A model generated the notes under the pieces. It was not told the origin of the DNA. It searched no databases and saw only the letters and a list, made by a program, of their open reading frames with translations. A stretch of DNA of 64,000 nt from Allolobophora icterica (lineage: Eukaryota > Annelida > Clitellata > Crassiclitellata > Lumbricidae), in the NCBI GenBank assembly GCA_963556255.1, contig OY744608.1, forward strand, positions 7,039,523 to 7,103,522, written 5' to 3'. Positions 1 to 11,293 of this stretch are shown here, piece after piece. A program made the position numbers and the translations under genes. Each line of letters begins with the position of its first letter. Position 1 is the stretch's first letter.

Positions 1-89
1 CATAGTAGTCCTGACACGAGGAACTAAGAGGTCAAGACGATCAGAAGATCGGAGAGGACGCAGCGAAGCAGATCGGAGAGGACGCAGTG

Positions 90-487
90 TAGGTTATAAG
101 TTTTATAACCTAGATTATGGAAGTATGGAGGCCTAGACTTTATTAAGAAGAAACACTAAAAACGGAAGTGCAGCTGAAGTTTGAAGCCATTCGTATATAT
201 ACAGCATAAACAATTCCTGCGCAAGCAAAGATTATACATCGCTATAGACGAAGTTAGAGACGTCATTGACCACGTTGAATAAGCTTAGATTTTATTAGAT
301 ATCTATACTTTAATTTCCTGTATCGTCAGCGGCACGTTAAGAACACTTTGCCCAATCCACTGTCAGATCAACAATCATTACTGGTTTAATAATTCGAAAT
401 GGGCATATAAGTTTTCCCAAATAAACGAGTTTAGAGTCGCAGTTAAAAGACGTTAGATAACATATGCGCTTCACTTCTTTTAGTGTA
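90..487 (-). other. ZNFX1-A 3' untranslated/flanking region
   Basis: This stretch lies just beyond the former stop codon of ZNFX1 copy A on the minus strand. It matches the equivalent region after copy B (about 53985-54398) with few changes, so it belongs to the duplicated block and probably held the original 3' UTR. AATAAA-like hexamers occur on the minus strand near 139 and 291, but none is convincingly conserved in copy B. The first 90 bases hold two direct copies of an 18-bp motif (AGATCGGAGAGGACGCAG) and nothing else I recognise. Confidence 0.6.
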
Positions 488-553
488 TTAATCAAACATG
501 AACGGGCGCAGTTGCTCCTCGTTCATCACCATATTTGGGTTAAAAGCAGGTGT
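488..553 (-). pseudogene. Displaced C-terminal coding remnant of ZNFX1-A
   Basis: On the minus strand this encodes the last residues of the ZNFX1 protein (…NEEQLRPFMFD, then a TAA at 490-488), matching the end of copy B almost residue for residue. In copy A it is cut off from the rest of its exon by about 1 kb of inserted sequence (550-1572), and a stop codon now comes before it. It is therefore stranded coding sequence, unless a transcript splices around the insertion. Confidence 0.8.
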
Positions 554-1572
554 AGCGATTTCAGATTACCCCATTTCAAATTACCCCCGGTAACTTGAAA
601 TCGCGTTCAGATTACCCCCTACGATTTCACATTACCCCCTCAAATAAACAGAGCCCGTTCTTCGACTATCTCATAATAATAATAATAATTGTTAACATTT
701 ATCATTAAACTCTCATTACACCTTTAGTACATGATGTACAACAAACTATCTTTCTCTCTAGATCACAATTACATGAACTAGGTTGAATCTCTGAATAGCT
801 TATGTTTGTATGTAATACGTCAGGCACTTTGAACTAGCGTATGAGTGGTTCTAATTAGGGCTGTACCGAATATTCGCTTCGTATTCGCTTCGGGGCCGAA
901 TAGTGGGCCAAATAGCTATTCGGTATTCGGCCGAATAGTAGCGGTCGGACCGAATACGAATAGTGGTCATGGAACGATTGGTGTTCTTGAAAGCTAACCT
1001 AGCATTCATGCGATAACTGAGCTGTAAGTGACAATTTCTAAGTTTAGTTGAATCAGGTCCATTCCTAGTTAACACAGACTGGCAGAAGGATGCAAAAATT
1101 ACATGTAGTTTACTGTTTACTTTTAGTTTATGTATTAAATTTACTGAATTGAAACTTTTGCTTACATTTAAAATTTTGACTGTTGTCGGTAGACCTATTT
1201 TGTACACCATTCGTATTCGTATTCGTATTCGGCCGAATAGTTGGTCCAATTATTCGTATTCGGCCGAATAGTGATAATCACCTATTCGGTACAGCCCTAG
1301 TTCTAATACAGTTAACATTTTTTGACATTTTTTATTTTTTCAAATATTGAGACTAGCTTTCAATCTTGTATGTTTAACGTGTTTTATTCAATAAACATAT
1401 CATGACTTGTAAGCATAAGAATTTATCATTTTGGCTAAATCAGACAGAGGTAATGTGAACAGCGCAGGGGTAACTTGAAATCGCGTTCACGCTACCCCCG
1501 GGGGTAATGTGAAATCGATTTCAGATTACCGGGGGGTAACTTGAAATGGGGGTAGCCTGAAGTCTTTACACG
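550..1572. mobile_element. Insertion with imperfect terminal inverted repeats, in ZNFX1-A last exon
   Basis: About 1 kb present in copy A and absent from copy B at the same codon. Both ends carry related inverted sequences, with GTGTA at the outer edge followed by variants of TTCAGATTACCCCATTTCAA. Further copies of the ATTACCCC/TTTCAAGTTACC motif lie just inside each end. The edges are uncertain by a few bases; a GGTGYAGC octamer at both junctions (549-556 and 1573-1580) may be a target duplication. There is no coding capacity, so it is a non-autonomous DNA element of unknown superfamily. A second MITE (856-1299) is nested in it. Confidence 0.65.
856..1299. mobile_element. hAT-type MITE nested in the previous element
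   Basis: A 444-bp non-autonomous element with terminal inverted repeats TAGGGCTGTACCGAATA and its complement. It is flanked by a perfect 8-bp target duplication, GTTCTAAT (848-855 and 1300-1307). An 8-bp duplication with TAGGG-type ends is characteristic of hAT transposons. The subterminal regions repeat CGAATA/TATTCGG many times, as expected for transposase-binding subrepeats. No transposase is present. Confidence 0.88.
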
Positions 1573-1714
1573 GGTGCAGCGGCCCCATCCATTTCCGAGG
1601 CTAGACGATTGTCTCCTATTAGGGCGTGATTCTCTCCGCCGATTCCGGCCCCACACTCCGGGCATCTACTCGTTTGATTAGCTCGGCCGCAATTTCCGAT
1701 CGCGTAAACATGGT
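1566..1714 (-). CDS. ZNFX1: ZNFX1-A terminal coding exon (truncated)
   Basis: Last coding exon of copy A. An acceptor (TTTTCAG, ending at 1715) opens the exon, and a phase-1 junction joins it to the donor at 3742, completing an Asn codon. The exon encodes the conserved ZNFX1 C-terminal zinc-binding segment, with the pairs CG…CPECG and the block GGENHALIGDNRLASEMDG. Copy B has the same exon (54399-54601). In copy A the frame ends early at TAA (1568-1566), supplied by the inserted element, so the last 18 or so residues are missing. Vertebrate ZNFX1 keeps the same GG.NH.L…N.LASEMDGA ending, so the assignment is firm; whether this exon is still used is not known. Confidence 0.88.
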
Positions 1715-2027
1715 CTGAAAATGCACAACAAAACAACTCACGACCGATGCAGAAATTCATAAAAGACATTTGGGTTTCACCGAATTATTCTCAAATAAAC
1801 TGAAATTCAAAATCATTCTTCAAAAGATTGTGCCGGATCTGTTCATGTCTATTTTGCACATGTCAATCAAAGTCAGAACGCTAGGCCTATTAAGCTTATA
1901 AGTTGCTAGTATTAAAAAATTAAAAAAATTAATTTTTTTATTAAATAGGCATAAATAAATTGGACCTAATCAGGTATGGTTTCGAAGGGAACATCCTGGT
2001 CGTACGCTTCAGATCCTGCATCCGCCA

Positions 2028-2541
2028 TCGCTGATGGAATTTATACAATACAATACAACTGTAATTTGATAATGCCCTCCTTACAGGGTTCAGAAGTGCA
2101 CATTGAAGCCGGGTAACCGTTAAGAGCAATAGGCAGACTGGAACAGGTAAGTTTTCAGTTTAGAGCGAAAGATAGCCTCGCTAATAGAGTTGCGAACATG
2201 AGGAAGTAGAGAGTCCCAGATAGAGGGACCGGCAACTGTGAATGAACGCCGGCCAAAGACAAGACGTGTCCCAGGAACAACATACTTTCCAGCAGATGCT
2301 GATCGAAGCGAGGAGCGACGTTTGACAGAGTTGCAAGGTGTGACCATAGAAGATAAGTAGGATGACAGATGATCTGCACGTGCTCTGTACATAAAGAGTG
2401 CCAGCTTGAAGCGGACACGCTCACAGATAGGAAGCCAGTGTAGAGAACGAAGAGCAGCAGTGATGTGGTCTCGGTATGAGAGTCCAAGACAAAGTCTTGC
2501 AGCCTGATGCAGTACTCTGTATTTATAAGGCATTGTATTAG
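2028..2541 (-). mobile_element. 5'-truncated CR1/L2-like retroposon fragment
   Basis: Inserted into intron 2 of copy A; copy B runs straight through this site (near 54923). On the minus strand it encodes the conserved C-terminal tail of CR1/L2-type reverse transcriptases: AARL…L, DHITAALRSLHWLP, then RSFTVAGPSIWDSLLPHVR and a final FRSKLKTYLF. The stop is followed by about 70 bp ending in short TTGTA repeats (near 2042-2060), the usual microsatellite-like tail of this clade. Everything upstream of the tail is missing, as is normal for abortive reverse transcription. Confidence 0.85.
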
Positions 2542-2954
2542 GATAAGGCACCGCAGCAATGGATAGTTATAGTCTTACTTTTTAAAGTCAATAGAATATT
2601 CGAGGGCAACAGTAACCAGTTTTAGCCTTTCCATGGCAGAGACAGTTGTTTAAAATATTTTAACAAATTATATCAAGATAGTTCAATGAAGCCATATTCC
2701 AATGTTAGTCTAGTTACGTAATCGCATTCTTGGTATACCTTCAGTGCACAGAAAAGCATATAGGCGTAAATACAAGCGTCAGTGCTACCGAAATATGGTA
2801 TCAAAGTACTCGCCAAAGTCCATGAATATGTTGGATAGGTATTCGCTTTCCGAAATCGTTTTGAATAGGGAATAAAGAAATGAACCATAGAGTATAACGG
2901 TTCCCTATTCCAAGTTAAACCTAGAGGTCTCCCTTTCCATAATGGAACTTGAGG

Positions 2955-3185
2955 AAGCGCTTATTTTCTTTCATATGCCTTTGGGATGGCAGTGAAAGGT
3001 CTCAGACACGGGACCAGCGCATTGTTGGACCCACCGTTTACTGCAAAAGCTTACGCCAGTTCCAAAATCTATTGCCAGAGGCACGTGTGCGTAAAGAAGT
3101 CGCCCGGGGTCGTTACACGGAATCGAACTCACAACTTTATGTCCAGTGATCAAGCGTGTTAACGATAGACCCCGTATCTCGCAAT
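2955..3185 (-). repeat. tRNA-derived SINE in ZNFX1-A intron 2
   Basis: Read on the minus strand, a tRNA-like head contains a near-consensus B box (GAGTTCGATTCC) about 45 bases after an A-box-like segment. A tail follows with the phrases CGTGCCTCTG…GGCGTAAGCTT and CCCGTGTC. The same head and tail occur on the plus strand at 38411-38650 and, as a shared older copy, in intron 2 of ZNFX1-B at 55300-55570. The insertion therefore predates the gene duplication. Confidence 0.75.
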
Positions 3186-3189
3186 TAAA

Positions 3190-3741
3190 CTTAGTAGGTG
3201 TAGCTCAAACTTAATCAAGACTCAGGGAGTAACAAAGCAAAAGATAGACTTGTAACAGATGTATCGATTATTAGTGCGACTGTGTGGAAACGCTGGATGT
3301 TGTGACTGAAAACACAGTCAACCTTTCTCAGTGCTAAAATGCGCATCCACCGATAGCAGAGCGACACTAGATGCATTTACTGACATGCGTCGCACCTCAA
3401 CAATCTCCGATCGCATTAACGTGATCTGGAATTGCAAGAGCGTTTTATCAGACCCCATCGAGCGACGAAACCTTAAATGATATCGCTGATGGCTGACATC
3501 TGACTGAAATGCGGCAGAACGTCTTCTGCGCTAGATTGTAGATTTGTGGTGAGGTTTTGATTATAACGGGCAAATACAGATAAAAGAATATTTCCACAAA
3601 AACTTTGTAATCTTCGTTCATGACATATCATCTGTGAATCGAATACCTGGAGTGCCTTTCCCATAGAACCCAAAAGACATAAAGAAATTTTTTAAACCTT
3701 CCATAATTTTATGCAGGATACACAAATTGCAATATACTCAC
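3190..3741 (-). other. ZNFX1-A intron 2, remaining part
   Basis: Intronic sequence on the minus strand, homologous to copy B intron 2 (about 55570-56115). It opens with the donor GTGAGT directly after position 3742. It contains a short sequence resembling a spare copy of the terminal-exon start (near 3395-3440, compare 55765-55810), suggesting an old exon duplication that is no longer open. Nothing else is recognisable. Confidence 0.6.
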
Positions 3742-6700
3742 TATTTGGACACTTGAACCAGTGACCCTGTCTCATGCCCATGGCTGCAACGATCTGTACC
3801 CTTTCCTGGTCCGATATTCCAAGACCCACAAGCAACGGCTGTAGATCATTGGCTACCCGTTTAGCCTCAGCTTCAATGGCATTCGTTAACGGTTCACCGC
3901 TTCGAAGCTGATCTAGGCTCTGGAGGAACCTTCGGCGTACATCTTCCGTGACTTCAGGATTTCTCCCTGCGTTCAGTTTGCCCTCCAACTGCATGTACTT
4001 GACAAGCAGATCAAATCTCGTCAGTTCGAATCCGGCTTCCCGCAACTCCTGATCGCTAAATCGAACTCTCGGCCGCAGAAGCCACGAATGCAAAGGTTCC
4101 ATCTCTGACTTGAGCGCATACAGTTTTACTCTGACTTGCGGATTTGTCGTTTCTCCGATAACAGTGTCCATCTTTTTCTTCCAGTCTGTTACATGTTTCA
4201 AAAAATTCACGACGTTCTCAATGCAACTCACCTCATCGGTTGCAAGATCAGGACCGTTAAGTCGGTCCCTGTAGAACTTAATCTGATCCTCTGCGAATTC
4301 CATCAAACGAAGCCGCTCTGCAAGTTCCTTCTGCTTGGCCACGTTCCTTCTCCTGTCTCCCAGGATCAATGCTTTAACTCGTTCGATGTCGCAGAGAAGG
4401 GTATTGATGATAGTTCCGTAACGGAGGTTTCTGCGAATTGTGGTGCTGCACCTAGGGCATCGTTTCATCTGGATGTCGTTTGCCGGATTGGTGTCGGTCG
4501 CCATGTCCATCCAGTGGTCAAGACCGTCCACTTCAAAGATGTGTTCACAGTCTTCCAACTGGACAAAGCGCGCGTCGTCATATTCTTCGTTTCCAAAGAA
4601 AATTTCAGTGACCTCGTCCCTGTTGCAGATCCTGCACTTCATCGGACAAGGCTCTCCGCAAACACCAATACATCGATGACCGCATCCAAGGTGTTTCTCA
4701 CACGGAGCGTCACAGCGAGGACGATCACAAGGTTGATGGCACAGCATGGTACATTGATAATGTTGACACCTCCAATGACATTGCTCTCTGCACGGTTCAC
4801 ACGGACGTCCACAAATGCGAGGACACCTGTTGTGATAACATATATTCTCGCATGTCTCACTACAAGGCGGACAGTTCCTGGTACAAGGTTCGCTGCACTG
4901 ATGACCGCAAACGAGAGTCCGACCACAATCAAACTTGCATGGAACGTGCAGCCGACCCTGAAGGCAATTGTCGCACTGGCCTGGACACTCATGCTGGCAA
5001 TCTAGAAGTTTGCCACAAGGCTGCGTACAATGAATCGACTCATTTTGCAGAAGACACCTGACGCGAATCGAATGCCCACAGCTGAGGGTCTTCTCCACTT
5101 TTACCAGGCACCTTCTCGTATGTTCTTCACAGCATTTCATTCTGCACAAATGTCCACATCGAAGCTGATGATTGCACTCACCTTGACATTTGAAATCATG
5201 AGGAGACACAGCACATGGAACATGCTGCTGGTGTTCGCAGTTCGACAATACTGTCTGAACAGTTTTCTTGCACTTAGTACGTTCGCAGGCATGTCCACAG
5301 TCCAGTCGGAACCCACACGGGCGCAGACACCCCTTTTCCGGTACCTGGTCAAAGTCTTTCGCAGAGCGGACAACGATCCGGGCCTTTTCAGGATGATTCT
5401 GACAACAGAGAGTTAGTTCTTCCCCGAACTTATCCATAATTCTCGCCTTCTGGGTTATTTTGCTCCAAAGATCGCTGTGTTGTGCAATGTGGTCCAAATT
5501 TCCGATCACAAACAATCCCTTCTTGGCACGAGACATCGCGACACAGGCACGATTGTCGTCCTTCACAAACCCTATCTTCCCAATTGTGTTACTTCGAACA
5601 AGAGACAAGAGAACGATGTCGTTTTCCTCGCCTTGGTAATTGTCGACCGGACATACGCGAACCCCTTCGAACTGTTCTTTCGGCATGAGACGTTTGAACA
5701 GGAACATCTGACCCGTGTAAGGGGTGAGTATTGTTACCTGGCTTGGGTGGTAGCCTTGTAGGAGTAAATACCGACACAGTGCGACAACAAAAGTGGCTTC
5801 GTGGTAGTTCGAAACACTCTTCAGCTCCTCGTCCTTAAGTTCTTCCTCGTCGTGATTGATCAGGAACAGATTAGTTTCGATCCCTTTGATGTCATCATAG
5901 AGTTTAACGGTGTCATGATCTTTAAGCTCTGGGTAGATCAAGCGCACGAGTTCGGCAATCTCAGGTCGCATTCGATGCTGGTTTTCGAGTGTCTCGAAAG
6001 GTAGTTCGTTCAAAATAAGTCTCTCGAACAGCGAGTATTTGAGGTTATACTGTTCGGCCAGCTTATAGACATTTGCACTCGGTCTCAACTGCTTGTGATC
6101 TCCGATCAGGACCAGGTGCTCGCAGCCAGAGCTCAACGTTGTGATGACGTGGGCTTCCAAGACCACAGCCGCTTCCTCAACAATGACGATTTTCGGACTG
6201 ATCTGGCGGAGGGTGTTCTTGTAACGTGCAGCTCCACTTGTCGTCATACCGATGACGTTCATAGTCTGCATGATGGCCCTGTCCTCGTCCTCGAGTATCT
6301 CCCGTAAGCGATCAGCAGCAATCTGAAATTGCGTCTCACATTCCAGATTATTCTCCTTTAGGTCCTTCTTGTACAGACTGACCCAGTAGCGATACAGTCG
6401 CCATCTATCGGCAAGGTTCATGCCCCAGAGATTTCGGACACGACGCGTTTCCTCTTCTGGCATGACGTCCGTGCTTCTCAAATCTCGTTGCATCCGCTCA
6501 CGTCGTTTCTTCTTCTTGACTCTCTGGACTTGCCACTCTCCTTCTACCTCTGGCAGATTGTCGAAGTCGACGGCCAGTCGCTGGTTGGCCTGCTCCAGAT
6601 TTTTCCGGCGCCTCGCCTCCTCTTGATGTCTCCTCAAAGCCAGTTCGTCATCTTCTAACTCCAGTAGCCTCTCGGCCTCGATTGCAGCCACACCGTCTTC

Positions 6701-8282
6701 GATCTCGATTCTCTCAGCCGGAGCTTCAGCAAGTGCCCCATCAGGTGCACCAGCGGGCGCACCTTCACCACCATCAACATTCGCATCAGCTTCAACAGCT
6801 GGCTCCTCTTCCATGTGAAGCATCTCGCCCAGTCCCAGCCAGCCTGGAAGATAGGAAGGACCGAGACCCGAAGATTTATTACTGAAAACACCTCCTTGTT
6901 CCCCTTGCTCTAGGTGTACTCTTTCAGTCAGTGCCATATAGTGATCGTCTGACATTAAATCTTCGAGGATTTTCTCGTGTATCAGACCTCTTTCGGTGCC
7001 GTCTATCAAAGCAGCCGTTTTCTCGATTTCCACCTGCCATTTCTCCATCTCCTGCCGGATGTCCATGCGTGCGTGAAAGATGGCTCTAGGCACACTCCTC
7101 ATTTCTCTCACCTTGCGACGCAACTCCGAAAGTAGAAAGCCTTTCATTTTCTCGTTTTTGCTTCTCCCGCCGACCCTCACTATTCCGGATTTCAGAAACC
7201 TCGAAATTCCCTCAAGGAACTGATCGAGAGCGTGGTTTGTATAGCAGACTACAAGTACCGGGGAATTATCGGTTCCCCTCGGGTTCCAGACCCTTCGATT
7301 TAGATATAATGCTTCCACGATCTTTAGTCCTATATGGGTCTTGCCAGTTCCAGGAGGACCTTGTATGATGGTCAGCTCTCGCGTAAGAGCAGACTGAATT
7401 GCATGCATCTGGGAGTCATCAAGATGTAAGGTTTCAGAAGTAGGCCAGCGGTGAATCTGGAAAATTGGAAGAGCCGAAAATGGGGTTATTGCATAATCTT
7501 CATCGCTGTCATCATCGCTGTCGTGTTTCCGTCTTGTCAAGATATCCTGTTGGACGTCGGGGAAAATCGTCATGTCGCGAAAGTTGTCAGAGGATTGATG
7601 TTTTTTATGCACTCGTTTGGCCTTATTATTTTCAGGCTTTCCGTCTTTTCCCGTGTCTTCTGCTGACTTGCGGCCCATGTCTTTGGCGACGAGATCTCCT
7701 CTTTGAGCACACATTTCTTCGAGAGATGTTTCAATCTCGTCATCAATGACTGCAGTTCTCTGCCTAAGGCCTCGTACCACGAATTCGACGACAATAAGCG
7801 TTCCAAGAAAGACCTGGATATTTCCCGGAAAGCTTGTCATCAGCTCTTTAAAGAGAAACAGAGTGTCCTTAATCGGCTGGCTAAAATCTCTCAACTTTGG
7901 TGCCGAAGTCTCCATTTGCATGGCGTTGAGATATTCTGGCAGACCGTATTTCAGAAAAGTGGATGCTCTGATCTTATTCAGCAAGACAATGGTCGCTTGT
8001 GGGTTGTTTGTGCTTTTGAGAGCATTTTTGATAAGCGCCAGGATGGCACCCATACAGTCCGGCTTCTTCATCAATGGTTGATCCTCAAGTGCATGAGGAA
8101 AGCCACTGCGTTCTGTGCTGATGATGTTCAGCAACTCTTCAGGGGCAAGATTAGCCCAATCACGAAGTCGAATGTAACCAATTCTCGGTATAAAATGCTT
8201 TGGTTCTCCAATGTCCATTTCTTCATTATCCGCATCATCGACGTCCATAAAGTCGTCTCTCGGACGGCCTCCTTGTCTTGCC
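3742..8282 (-). CDS. ZNFX1: ZNFX1-A large coding exon (degenerate helicase/zinc-finger paralog)
   Basis: Minus-strand exon of 4541 nt bounded by a TTTAG acceptor (8283-8284) and a GTGAGT donor (3741). There is no ATG at its start; the frame enters from an upstream exon in phase 2. It encodes a ZNFX1-type SF1 helicase: Walker A GPPGTGKT (about 7338-7361), VEEAA Walker B, GDHKQLRPSANVY, QHRMRPEI, NYQGEENDIVLLSLVRS and VAMSRAKKG. A cysteine-rich NFX1-type zinc-finger array follows (about 4600-5340), then the conserved C-terminal region. Against copy B it has lost about 221 codons just before the helicase (junction near 7531) and about 37 codons inside the first NFX1 fingers (near 5265), both in frame. 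In Walker B the EEAAE of copy B reads EEAAV. Vertebrate ZNFX1 senses double-stranded RNA and nematode ZNFX-1 acts in small-RNA inheritance. Loss of the pre-helicase domain and exon-1 donor argues for a decaying paralog. Confidence 0.93.
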
Positions 8283-8530
8283 CTAAAGATCAAATAAGAG
8301 TCTGCACTTGAACATCTGTCTGTCTTGGTTAAAGTGAAACTCCGCAGCGGCTTTTAGAATGAATCTTAATAAACTTTGAAAGTTAGTGAGGCTATACTAA
8401 ACTTGACCATTCCAAGTCTCAGTCGAAAATGTAACAATGCAGGACCAGGTAAAGCCTAGTATTCAATTTCAGGTTGAGGTACCATATTTAGGGGTAGAAG
8501 AGACGGAAAGTTGTAGGTAAGTTCTGTTAA
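8283..8530 (-). other. ZNFX1-A intron 1, 3' part
   Basis: Intronic flank next to the large-exon acceptor, homologous to copy B 61431-61678. No feature beyond the acceptor itself (polypyrimidine tract then TTTAG on the minus strand). Confidence 0.6.
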
Positions 8531-9074
8531 CCCTTCGTCGGGCGTGGGGTCAAAAATGACCCCAGAGTGCATTTTCAAACCATGAATCGATGTTAAAAAC
8601 TGAAATGGCTGCCTTGGTCTTTTACGAGAATTATTGTATAGGTTGTCTCTACGTATTCCAGTTGAGTATGCATGCGAATTTTAGATGGAAAAAAATTACA
8701 AGACATTTATACACTTAAGGTCATGGGGTCATTTTTGACCCCATAACTAATAATTGATGTTTCTTTGTCATTAGACAGTCTAAAGTTGCACAAAACCCAC
8801 GATATTACTTGCTTATTTATTGTTCCTATTTACACAACGCTCAAGGTGCAATGATTTCAGGGCAGAGGCGTAACTTTGGTCTAAAAAGTGGGGGTACCAG
8901 TTTATTGCATACACGAAGCAAGGCCGAGACTGCGACCTCTGGGAAGGTGCGATAATAAAATATTGACTGGCATTGTTAAAAAAGTGGGGTGCGTACCCAG
9001 TCCAAGTGAGGGTGCGTATCCAGTCCAAAAATGGGGTTACGGGTACCCCTCGTACCCCCACAAATAACGCCTAT

Positions 9075-10036
9075 GTTCCATGGCCATTCCTCACAAATGA
9101 CGAAAGGCTCGCTCCAAATCGAGGTTGGTGCAAATTTGTACAATATAAGCCTTCAAAGCCGGCAAAATACGGCATAAAGTTATGAATGTGCTGCGACGCT
9201 GAAACGAAGTACGTGTAGACCTACAATGCCAGCACATATTGCAGGCAAAGAAAGCGCTGATGCAGCTTCAACCAAAGATCTGGGAGGAAACGTTGTCCGA
9301 CAGCTCATACAACCTCATGAATGTGGAGGTCGCAACATTACCACTGATAATTTTTGCACCTCGCTGGCCCGAGCTAGAGATGTTCTGAAGACAAAGAAAT
9401 CTACTTTTGTTGGTACTATTCGTACTAATCGAGTAGAGTTGCCCAAAAAATTTGTTTCTCCCAGAGGACGCGAGATTGTACTCATCCCTTGTCGGGTTCA
9501 ATGAGACCGGCGACTCGTCATTGCTTTCTTACAACTGTAAGAAAGACAACGTGGTCATCGTCTTGTTGACTATCCAATGGAACTTTTGGCGAAGCACCAA
9601 GGAAACTTTAAGAGGTTATCAACTTCTACAACAAGACCAAAGTAGTTGGTTGTGCTGACGAGATGATAGAAACGTTCTGCACGAAGTTCTCAACCAGCCT
9701 AGTGCTGTTCTGCAACCTGCTCGATATTGCGGCACTTCAGGCTTACGTCCTTCATGAGAAATTGAAGGTGGCTCCAGTGAGACAGCGTCATCAAGAAACT
9801 GGGAAAAAGACCTTTGCCAAGCGCTACAGGAACAGCGATGCAACTAATCGTGGACTGATTAGAGCACGACTGTTAGACGACACTAATCATCGAACCTCCA
9901 AGGAAACGAGATCGCTGCCAAGTTTCTCCCAGACAGACTGACAAAAAAGCCACGGCTGTGTGCAAGGAATGTCATAAGAATGTGTGTCCAGTCCACTGTC
10001 AAATCTTCTGTCAGACATGTCTTTCTGCTGATTGAT
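9075..10036 (+). pseudogene. piggyBac transposase remnant
   Basis: Frame-broken pieces of a piggyBac DDE transposase. A segment near 9135-9185 reads SKPAKYGIKL and stops at once. A second frame (about 9226-9504) contains GGRNITTDNFCTSL and ends in LPKKF, the central DDE core. A third piece (to about 9941) is followed near 9955-10036 by a cysteine-rich end with CKECHKN and CQIFCQTCL, typical of the piggyBac C-terminal zinc-binding domain. Several stops and frame changes separate the pieces and the N-terminal half is absent, so it cannot encode a working enzyme. Confidence 0.88.
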
Positions 10037-10059
10037 GAAATACTTTCTTAGGCTCCTAG

Positions 10060-10510
10060 CAGTCTCCTATGTTCATTCTAGCGTCATTTCATTGTATTGA
10101 GGGCACAATACAATAGTCTGAGAACAGTATTACAAGCCTATGCTTGTATGTGGCGTCATATCACTACGTGACGTTATGTCATGACGCCACGTCATGACGT
10201 TACGTAGCGTCATTACATTGTAGGCCCCTATTGAGGGCGTTAAACGTTAGCGTAAGAACAGTAGTACAAGCCTATGTCTGTATGTGGCATCATGACATCA
10301 TGACGTGACGTCATGTCATGACACCACGTCATGACGTCACGTCATGGCTTCATGTAATGAGGAAGCGTCATTATATTGTATTGATGGCGCTAAGCATAAG
10401 GGTAAGAACAGTATTACAAGCCTACGTATGTATGTGACGTCATAACATCATGACGTAACGTCATGCCATGACGTAATTTTATGACGTTACGTCATGAGGA
10501 AGTACAATAA
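10060..10510. repeat. Three-unit tandem array rich in TGACGT/TGACGTCA
   Basis: Three units of roughly 120-130 bp, each with a phrase like ACAGTATTACAAGCCTA followed by a cluster of TGACGTCA-like palindromes (CATGACGTCACGTCATG and variants). The array lies inside the piggyBac element, between the transposase remnant and the right terminal repeat. TGACGTCA is the binding site of CREB/ATF-type factors; whether any factor binds here is inference. Confidence 0.7.
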
Positions 10511-10660
10511 ATAATGACATTTCAGTGAAAATAATAATAATGACCTCCTCGTGCAATCTAAGTGCTTATTTTACTCGATTTACATGATAACTACTATGGG
10601 GTCAAAATTGACCCCACGCCCTTAGTTGTATAGTTTTTTTCCCGCCCGACGAAGGGTTAA

Positions 10661-11120
10661 GATGGATCTCTGTATCGTAAGCTAAAATCAGGAAAGGTAA
10701 ATCAATGTATCCTAAATTGATATACTACAGGCTGCTTTACTCGTATCCATTCATTTGTTAGCAGTGGGATTGCCTTCTAGATACTTTATCCTCAAGTGGT
10801 CATCATGAGCCCACTCAATCGAAAGCCTACTGTTCTTTCTGCTGATCCACTTGCGTTACTTTCTTCTCTACTTAAAACTTTTCTTTTTCATCATGCTCAT
10901 CTACCTAAACTGCTACTGTCTTGGCTTTCTGATCTTACGGAAGTTGGCATAATTACAGCTAGGTTTTTCGTGCGCCATCATTTGATACCACTGGCATTAC
11001 ACTTTGCGCGAAATATGTTGTCAATTAATAATACTAGCAAAAGCATATAGTAGTAATCAAAATGATAAGGATTATGGTCATGATAAGGTAAGTTCGGTTA
11101 ACATAGGGTTAGGGTTAGGT
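10661..11120 (-). other. ZNFX1-A intron 1, middle part
   Basis: Unique intronic sequence matching copy B at about 61680-61970. The homology fades near 10940-11000, after which the copies differ. No gene seen. Confidence 0.55.

Positions 11121-11293
<173 letters not shown>

Larger units (their letters stand above)
8531..10656 (+). mobile_element. piggyBac-family DNA transposon (decayed)
   Basis: A 2.1-kb element flanked by the TTAA target duplication (8527-8530 and 10657-10660), with terminal inverted repeats starting CCCTTCGTCGGGC. Inside each end lies the motif GGGGTCAAAAATGACCCC or its close variant. Both the TTAA duplication and the CCC-starting ends are hallmarks of piggyBac. Copy B has the empty site (GTTAAGAT near 61680), so insertion came after the gene duplication or affected only this copy. 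The transposase is broken (next entry) and the 3' third is a tandem array (10060-10510). Confidence 0.92.

Noticed and set aside
851..1249. 132-codon minus-strand frame
   Set aside because: It spans a hAT-type MITE and its CGAATA subrepeats; not a gene.
4136..8311. Plus-strand open frames across ZNFX1-A and ZNFX1-B (up to 331 codons)
   Set aside because: They are antisense to a strongly conserved coding exon and recur in both copies for that reason; no domain is recognisable in them.
11103..11118. TAGGGTTAGGGTTAGG, telomere-like
   Set aside because: Only two to three units in an intron; chance or a short interstitial motif, not a telomere.
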